The position numbers and the translations under genes were made by a program. A model generated the notes under the pieces. That model ran no database searches and had not been told where the DNA came from. It worked only from the letters and a program-made list of their open reading frames with translations. DNA of 11,659 bases from a bacterium (GTDB taxonomy: Bacteria > Verrucomicrobiota > Kiritimatiellia > UBA8416). The stretch covers positions 1-11,659 of the forward strand of contig JAIFLS010000106.1 of the NCBI GenBank assembly GCA_020048935.1, written 5' to 3'. Of this stretch, positions 6,756 to 11,659 are shown one piece after another (positions within the stretch are counted from its first letter, which is position 1; each line of letters begins with the position of its first letter).

Positions 6756-8531
6756 AGTGTACCTACAACGAACAAGAAACTGATCGCCTGGGTGAATGAA
6801 GTCGCCGCCATGACGACACCGGACCAGATCGTCTGGTGCGACGGGTCCAAGGCCGAATATGATCGCCTGATGGCTGAGATGGTTGCCTCAGGCATGGCCA
6901 TCAAACTGAATGAGAAGAAACGGCCTAACAGCTTCGCCTTCAACTCCGACCCGTCCGACGTGGCTCGCGTCGAAGGCCGTACCTATATCGCCTCGCGCAA
7001 GCAGGAGGATGCAGGCCCGACCAACAACTGGATCGATCCGTCCGCGTTGAAGCAGACGATGCGCGATCTCTACAAGGGCTGCATGAAGGGCCGCACGATG
7101 TACGTGATCCCCTTCTCCATGGGGCCGATCGGCTCGGACATCGCCAAGAACGCCATCGAACTCACCGACTCGCCCTACGTCGTGGTCAACCAGCATATCA
7201 TGACACGCGTCAGCACCGAGGTGCTGCGCCTGATCGAGAAGACAGACGACTTCATCCCTTGCCTACACTCCGTGGGTGCCCCGCTACAGCCGGGCCAGAA
7301 GGACAGCCGGTGGCCCTGCGCGCCGCTTGACAAGAAGTATATCGCGCACTTCCCGGAAGAGAACCTGATCTGGTCGTACGGCTCCGGCTACGGCGGCAAC
7401 GCGCTGCTCGGCAAGAAGTGCCTGGCCCTGCGTATCGCGTCGGCGATGGCAGCGCGCGAAGGATGGATGGCCGAGCACATGCTCATCCTTCGTTTCACCA
7501 ACCCCGAGGGCAAGAAGTTCCACATCGCGGCGGCCTTCCCGAGCGCCTGCGGCAAGACCAATCTGGCCATGCTCCAGTCCACGGTTCCCGGCTGGAAGGT
7601 GGAAACGATCGGTGACGATATTGTCAATCCGGAAGCCGGCTTCTTCGGCGTCGCCCCTGGCACCTCCCAGGGCTCCAACCCCATGGCGCTTGCCAGCATC
7701 AAGGAAAACGCGATCTTCACGAACGTCGTTGTCACGGAAGACAAGGACGTCTGGTGGGAAGACATGGGCTACGACTGCCCCGGTGGTGGCGGCATCGACT
7801 GGAAAAACAATCCCTGGAAGCAGGGCATGAAGGACGCGGACGGTAAGAAAATCGTTGGAGCCCATGCCAATAGCCGCTTCACCGCGCGTGCCGCGCAGTG
7901 CCCGGTGATCTGCAAGGACTGGGAGAACCCCGCTGGCGTACCGATCGACATCTTTGTCTTCGGTGGCAAGCGCACTACGACCATGCCGCTGGTCCACGAG
8001 GCGTTCGACTTCAACCATGGCATCTACATGGGTGCGACGGCCTCCTCCGAGCCGACAGCCGCCGCCCTGGACCTGGGCGGCGTAAGCCTGCGCTTCGACC
8101 CGTTCGCCATGACCCCGTTCATCGGGTACCACGCTGGCGACTACATGCAGCACTGGTTCGACATGGGCGACAAGCTCGGTGCCAAAGCCCCGCGCTGCTT
8201 CTACGTCAACTGGTTCCGCAAGACCGCGGATGGCAAGTGGCTCTGGCCTGGATTTGGCGAGAACAGCCGCGTGCTCAAGTGGATGTGCGACCGTGTCGAG
8301 GGCAAGGTCGGTGCGCGCAAGACGCCGATCGGCCTGATGCCGATCGATGGCGACCTGACTCTTGATGGTCTTGACATCTCCGCCAAGGATTGGGCCGAGT
8401 TGATGAAGGTCGACACGGCGCTCTTCAAGGAAACGGTGATCAATGCAGAGAAGTACCTCGCCACATTCGGCGACAAGCTTCCTCCACGCATCACCGAGCA
8501 GCTCCAGGCGCTCAAGGCGCGTCTTGGCTGA
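6753..8531 (+). CDS. pckG: Phosphoenolpyruvate carboxykinase (GTP)
   Basis: A 592-residue cytosolic GTP-dependent PEPCK, a typical length for this class; the ATP class is shorter and has a different motif set. It interconverts oxaloacetate + GTP and phosphoenolpyruvate + CO2 + GDP, either for gluconeogenesis or, in many fermenters, in the carboxylating direction. Visible features: CDGS (29-32), NNWIDP (91-96), MGPIGS (123-128), SYGSGYGGNALLGKK (208-222, containing the metal/substrate lysine region), the kinase-1 loop FPSACGKTN (262-270) with the reactive Cys266 of GTP enzymes, the kinase-2 motif GDDI (287-290) and the GKRTTTMPLV segment near 408-417. All expected elements are intact. It is monocistronic: own ribosome site, intrinsic terminator 25 bases after the stop. 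PEP made here could also feed pyruvylation and sialic-acid-type sugar synthesis, but that link is inference only. Confidence 0.98.
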   Translation: MSVPTTNKKLIAWVNEVAAMTTPDQIVWCDGSKAEYDRLMAEMVASGMAIKLNEKKRPNSFAFNSDPSDVARVEGRTYIASRKQEDAGPTNNWIDPSALKQTMRDLYKGCMKGRTMYVIPFSMGPIGSDIAKNAIELTDSPYVVVNQHIMTRVSTEVLRLIEKTDDFIPCLHSVGAPLQPGQKDSRWPCAPLDKKYIAHFPEENLIWSYGSGYGGNALLGKKCLALRIASAMAAREGWMAEHMLILRFTNPEGKKFHIAAAFPSACGKTNLAMLQSTVPGWKVETIGDDIVNPEAGFFGVAPGTSQGSNPMALASIKENAIFTNVVVTEDKDVWWEDMGYDCPGGGGIDWKNNPWKQGMKDADGKKIVGAHANSRFTARAAQCPVICKDWENPAGVPIDIFVFGGKRTTTMPLVHEAFDFNHGIYMGATASSEPTAAALDLGGVSLRFDPFAMTPFIGYHAGDYMQHWFDMGDKLGAKAPRCFYVNWFRKTADGKWLWPGFGENSRVLKWMCDRVEGKVGARKTPIGLMPIDGDLTLDGLDISAKDWAELMKVDTALFKETVINAEKYLATFGDKLPPRITEQLQALKARLG

Positions 8532-8556
8532 TAGTCAGCTCTGAGAACGAAAACTT

Positions 8557-8592
8557 AACGCCGCCCCGGGAAACCGGGGCGGCGTTTTTTTT
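8557..8592 (+). terminator. Intrinsic terminator of pckG
   Basis: A perfect 13-bp G+C-rich stem (8557-8569 with 8574-8586), a GAAA tetraloop (8570-8573) and a run of eight T (8585-8592), whose first two bases close the stem. It separates pckG from the peptidoglycan-salvage operon. Confidence 0.95.
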
Positions 8593-8643
8593 GTGACGAA
8601 GTCTGCACTTGAATCGGCGGCGTGACTACGCCAAACTGCAATC

Positions 8644-9831
8644 ATGTCATTGACCAAAACCAAACCACAACGTTTTTGTCCCGGAATATCGGGCATGCTG
8701 CGAGGCCGTCATGCGCGCATGCTGCAAGGCCAGAATATCGGCCTGGTCAGTCATCTGGCCGCTGTGGACCACGCCGGCGCCACCACGGCCCAGCTCCTGC
8801 ACGAGACGCCGGGAATCACCCTGGCCTGCCTGATGGGACCGGAACACGGATATTTCGGCATTGCCGCGGCTGGCGAATCCTGCCGTTCGCAGCGCCATCC
8901 GGACTGGCGAATCCCCATCTATTCGCTTTATGGCGAAACCCGCAAGCCCCGCCTGGAATGGTTGCGGAAACTCGATCTGCTGGTTGTCGATCTCCAGGAT
9001 CTAGGCTGCCGACCCTATACCTATGTTTCCACCTTGAAACTCGTGCTGGAAGCCGCCGCCGAGACCGGCCTGCCGGTGATCGTGGCGGATCGCCCGATCC
9101 CCTTGCCCCGCACCGTGGACGGTCCCATGCTCGATTCGCGGTTCGAAAGCTTTGTCAGCGCCATCAAGGCTCCGATGGTTTACGGTATGACCCCGGCGGA
9201 AACCGCCCGCTGGCTGCAGCAGACCTGCATCCCGCAGGTTGACCTGCGAATCGCACCGATGCAGGGCTATCATCGCCAAGTCACGCCAATTATCGATGCA
9301 CCGCCCTTCATGCGGCCGTCACCGTCTATCGTCTCGCGCGAGTCAGCGCTCTGTTTTCCTGCCACAGTCTGCCTGGAGGGACTGCCGCATATCGACCACG
9401 GACGCCAGACCGCGATGCCGTTCCAACTGGTCGGCGCGCCATGGACACGGGGGGAACCCCTGGCCGAGACGCTCAACGCCTGCCGCCTACCCGGGGTCGT
9501 GTTCCATCCGCACCGCTACCTGCCACCCGGAGCCACCGCCAAAAGAGCCTTCTCCGGCATCCGCTTGACCATCACCGACGCGGGAACCTTCCGACCCGTG
9601 CTGACCGGCATCACCGTCCTGTCCGCTTTAGCCGACTTGCATGGACGCGACCGCGTCTGGGACCAGCGAACAACCCGAACCGAGTTCTTCGACAAGCTCA
9701 TGGGCACGGATACCGTGCGCCTCTCCCTCATGGACGGCGAGCCACCTGCCGTGATCGCGGCCTCCTGGCACCCCGCACAACGTCATTTCAAGAAACAACG
9801 CAACGCCTGCCTGCTCTACCATCCGAAATGA
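8644..9831 (+). CDS. namZ: NamZ-like exo-beta-N-acetylmuramidase (DUF1343, GH171)
   Basis: A 395-residue DUF1343 (PF07075) protein. The characterised member, Bacillus subtilis NamZ (YbbC), removes terminal MurNAc from the non-reducing ends of peptidoglycan fragments. Family marks in order: NIGLVSHLAAVD (31-42, usually 'GLVTNQTG'), GPEHG (65-69, with a Glu suspected to be catalytic), YSLYG (93-97), KPRLEWL, VDLQDLGCRPYTYVSTL (115-131), ADRPIPL (148-154), GPMLD, YGMTPAE, PSPS (225-228) and GAPW (264-267). The usual EGTN-x-S-x-GRGT segment is divergent here: EGLPHIDHGRQT (245-256). No signal peptide is seen, so it probably acts in the cytoplasm on imported muropeptides. The ATG at 8644 lacks a clear ribosome site; ATG 8695 (residue 18) is an alternative start. 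Its stop overlaps the next start as ATGA, and the neighbours support a role in MurNAc salvage. Confidence 0.88.
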   Translation: MSLTKTKPQRFCPGISGMLRGRHARMLQGQNIGLVSHLAAVDHAGATTAQLLHETPGITLACLMGPEHGYFGIAAAGESCRSQRHPDWRIPIYSLYGETRKPRLEWLRKLDLLVVDLQDLGCRPYTYVSTLKLVLEAAAETGLPVIVADRPIPLPRTVDGPMLDSRFESFVSAIKAPMVYGMTPAETARWLQQTCIPQVDLRIAPMQGYHRQVTPIIDAPPFMRPSPSIVSRESALCFPATVCLEGLPHIDHGRQTAMPFQLVGAPWTRGEPLAETLNACRLPGVVFHPHRYLPPGATAKRAFSGIRLTITDAGTFRPVLTGITVLSALADLHGRDRVWDQRTTRTEFFDKLMGTDTVRLSLMDGEPPAVIAASWHPAQRHFKKQRNACLLYHPK

Positions 9832-11045
9832 TTTCGCAGTCCAAAGTCCCTGATAAAGCCATCTTGCTCGCCGCGGGATTCGGCTCGCGCATGGTGCCGC
9901 TCTCGCACGACCTGCCAAAGCCGATGATGCCGTTGTGGGGGATTCCCGTCATCGAGCATGTCGTCAATGCCATGGTCTTTGCGGGAGTGCGCGACATCCT
10001 GATCAACCTGCATCACAACCCGCAGCCGATCCTGGACTGGGCACTGCACCGGAAGGGGTCATGCCCGCGCCTCCAGTTCTCGTTCGAGCCGGTAATCGCC
10101 GGCACCGGGGGAGCGCTGCGCAAGGCATCGCATTTCATCGGCAGCAAGCCGTTCTGGATGGTCAATACTGATATTGCATTCGCGCTGGATACCGCACCGC
10201 TGATCGAGGATTTCAACAAGCACCAGCCCCTGGCCACGCTCTGGCTGGACGCCACGCGCGGCCCCCGCACCGTCGAACGGGCGGCGGACGGACGGATCGT
10301 CAACTTTTCATCCCCCACTCCCGGTGCAGTCGGCACCTATACCTTCTGCGGCATGCAGATCCTCAGTCCGGCTATTCTCGACTACCTGCCGGACACGCCA
10401 TTCAGCTCCGTCGTCGACGGCTATCGCCGGGCACTCGCGCAAGGCATCGCGGTAAGGGGATGCTGCCCCGACGACACATTCTGGGCCGACCTCGGGACGC
10501 CGGAACGCTATCTGGAAGCCCACCGGGAAATCGCCGATGCCAACCGCCGCAAACGCCCCGGGGGCTCGCTGCTACAGGCGGCAGAGGCAAGGCGTATGCG
10601 CCGCTGCATCCCCGCGGGCGTGCAGACGCAAGGCTTTGTCGCCATCGGCCATCGCGTCACCCTGCCACCGGACGTGTCACTGGCCAACTGTATCATCTGG
10701 GACGACGCGGATCTGCAACCGGGGGCACGCCTGGCCGATAGCATCGCCGGACGCCATACGGTCGTCCGCGCCACGCAACAGGGCGGAGCCTGTGTACGGG
10801 CGGATTCCCTGCCACCCGACCCCGTGCTCATAGCTGCGCTGCGAGCCATGTGTGCGACGCCCGCCGCCAGCACCCTCACCGCCCTGCCCGCCCGCGGTTC
10901 CGACCGCCGTTTCGAACGGCTGCAGACGTCGCGCAGCAGCGGCATCCTGATCCGCTACGACGACCAGAAGCGTCCCGAGAACGCCCGCTATGCCCCGCTC
11001 GGCCGCCGGTATCCGCGTCCCGCGTGTCATACTGGACCTGCCTGA
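9828..11045 (+). CDS. MurU-like sugar-1-phosphate nucleotidyltransferase with beta-helix and truncated kinase N-lobe
   Basis: The start is the ATG in the ATGA overlap with namZ; the frame is open further upstream only as a shadow. Residues 1-240 are an NTP-transferase domain: LLAAGFGSRMVPL with PKPM (13-33; signature and catalytic Lys31), GTGGALRK (92-99), the metal-binding NTD (113-115), and WADLGTPERYLEAHREI (219-235). The domain resembles MurU (MurNAc-1-P uridylyltransferase) and other hexose-1-phosphate nucleotidyltransferases. Residues about 258-315 form a left-handed beta-helix (CIIWDDADLQPGARL), which MurU of Pseudomonas lacks. Residues about 353-393 (ARGSDRRFERL, SGILIRYDD, ENARYAPLGR) look like the ATP-binding N-lobe of an AmgK/APH kinase. 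The last 12 residues are out-of-frame tail. The kinase resumes in the +1 frame, so the gene is probably a frameshifted fusion. UDP-MurNAc synthesis is inferred from neighbours; other sugars are possible. Confidence 0.85.
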   Translation: MISQSKVPDKAILLAAGFGSRMVPLSHDLPKPMMPLWGIPVIEHVVNAMVFAGVRDILINLHHNPQPILDWALHRKGSCPRLQFSFEPVIAGTGGALRKASHFIGSKPFWMVNTDIAFALDTAPLIEDFNKHQPLATLWLDATRGPRTVERAADGRIVNFSSPTPGAVGTYTFCGMQILSPAILDYLPDTPFSSVVDGYRRALAQGIAVRGCCPDDTFWADLGTPERYLEAHREIADANRRKRPGGSLLQAAEARRMRRCIPAGVQTQGFVAIGHRVTLPPDVSLANCIIWDDADLQPGARLADSIAGRHTVVRATQQGGACVRADSLPPDPVLIAALRAMCATPAASTLTALPARGSDRRFERLQTSRSSGILIRYDDQKRPENARYAPLGRRYPRPACHTGPA

Positions 11046-11659
11046 CCAGAAGGCGACGCTTTTAGAGGATGCCGGCACGCGTTCCCTGCAGGATGCGCTC
11101 CCCGGCCTGTCGCGCATAGCCCGCCGTCAGCATTACCGGCGCGTGATCCGGCAGGTCCTGCGGCTGCACGACCTGTCGCCGGAGGCACTGCCGCCGCTGG
11201 AAACGCCGTTTTCGCCAGCTCTCTACCATTGGGAGCACGAGCTCTTCATCACGAACTTCCTCACCAACACCCTGCACATGGAGGTCACCGAACCGCTGAC
11301 GAACCTGCTTGAGAACTGCGCGAAGAGACTCCAACAACAGCCGCAAGTGCCGGTTCACCGCGATCTCCAGTCGAGCAACATCCTGCTGCAACGCGGCGGG
11401 CCTGTCTTGATCGATTTCCAGGGCATACGCATGGGGGCGGCAGCCTATGACCTGGCCTCGCTGCTCTGCGACCCCTACGTCATGCTCGATGAAGCTGATC
11501 GCGGCGCCCTGCTCGATGACTACTGCGCCGCCAGCCCGCAGGGGGCCGCCGTCCGGGCGGCGTTCCCCTACGCCGCCGTGCAGCGTCTGGCGCAGGCGCT
11601 CGGTGCCTTCGGACGCCTCTCGGCCAATCCCGCCACCGCCCGGTTCGCGCACCACATCC
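10990..11659 (+). CDS. AmgK-like anomeric sugar kinase (APH family), C-terminal part, cut by window end
   Basis: This frame is open from a TGA near 10948 to the window end; its only start is ATG 10990, inside the previous gene and in the +1 frame. Counting from there, residues 6-29 (AGIRVPRVILDLP, then LLEDAGT) match the end of the N-lobe and hinge of phosphotransferase-family kinases. WEHELFITNFL (81-91) matches the AmgK helix. VHRDLQSSN (122-130) is the catalytic HxDxxxxN motif (D125, N130). LIDFQGIRMGAAAYDLASLL (140-159) carries the metal-binding Asp142 and the YDLxSLL segment typical of AmgK. AmgK phosphorylates MurNAc or GlcNAc at C1 using ATP. A protein starting at 10990 would lack strands beta1-beta3 and the ATP-binding lysine region, which are encoded in the other frame at about 10885-11003. 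I therefore read this as the 3' part of one kinase domain separated by a frameshift. Confidence 0.8.
   Translation, partial: MPRSAAGIRVPRVILDLPDQKATLLEDAGTRSLQDALPGLSRIARRQHYRRVIRQVLRLHDLSPEALPPLETPFSPALYHWEHELFITNFLTNTLHMEVTEPLTNLLENCAKRLQQQPQVPVHRDLQSSNILLQRGGPVLIDFQGIRMGAAAYDLASLLCDPYVMLDEADRGALLDDYCAASPQGAAVRAAFPYAAVQRLAQALGAFGRLSANPATARFAHHI

Noticed and set aside
7284..8153. 289-codon minus-strand frame inside pckG
   Set aside because: Antisense shadow of a fully supported PEPCK gene; composition is biased and no family is recognisable.
1..11659. CRISPR arrays, insertion sequences, phage or toxin-antitoxin genes
   Set aside because: No regularly spaced direct repeats, transposase, integrase or toxin-antitoxin pair could be seen on either strand.

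Overview
This G+C-rich window looks like bacterial chromosome. It holds housekeeping genes (typA, a tRNA-Ala gene, GTP-dependent PEP carboxykinase), a cell-surface glycan cluster, and the start of a peptidoglycan-sugar salvage operon. Good Shine-Dalgarno sites, sigma70-type promoter boxes and an intrinsic terminator are visible. GTP-type PEPCK together with NamZ and MurU/AmgK-like proteins suggests a Gram-negative lineage. My guess is the PVC group (Kiritimatiellota/Verrucomicrobia-like), but this rests on impression only and no marker gene here decides it.

Layout. Bases 1-219 are the 3' end of a PfkB-family sugar kinase on the + strand. It meets, tail to tail, a four-gene minus-strand cluster (4205 down to 210). 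In transcription order the cluster encodes a DxD glycosyltransferase, a polysaccharide pyruvyltransferase-like protein, a sialyltransferase-like glycosyltransferase with the DEG, HP and SS motifs, and a GT2-like glycosyltransferase. The first three are tightly packed (4-bp gap, 10-bp overlap). The last lies 105 bp further on, is clearly lower in G+C, and may have its own promoter. Together they probably build or decorate an acidic surface polysaccharide. No sugar-nucleotide synthesis or export gene is visible here.

Divergent from that cluster is typA/bipA (4408-6222, TTG start) with a good promoter. Next come a tRNA-Ala(GGC) gene with its own TTGACA-17-TAAAGT promoter, a 369-bp gene-free stretch containing a long imperfect inverted repeat, and pckG (6753-8531), which ends in a strong intrinsic terminator.

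From 8644 to the window end lies a compact operon: a NamZ-like exo-beta-N-acetylmuramidase (DUF1343/GH171), a MurU-like nucleotidyltransferase overlapping it by ATGA, and an AmgK-like anomeric sugar kinase. On family knowledge these could release MurNAc from peptidoglycan, phosphorylate its anomeric position and make UDP-MurNAc, bypassing MurQ and de novo synthesis. The nucleotidyltransferase frame runs through a left-handed beta-helix and into the N-lobe of the kinase. It then stops at 11045, while the rest of the kinase continues in the +1 frame. This points to a three-domain fusion broken by a frameshift (real or an assembly error), or less likely to an unusual overlapping pair.
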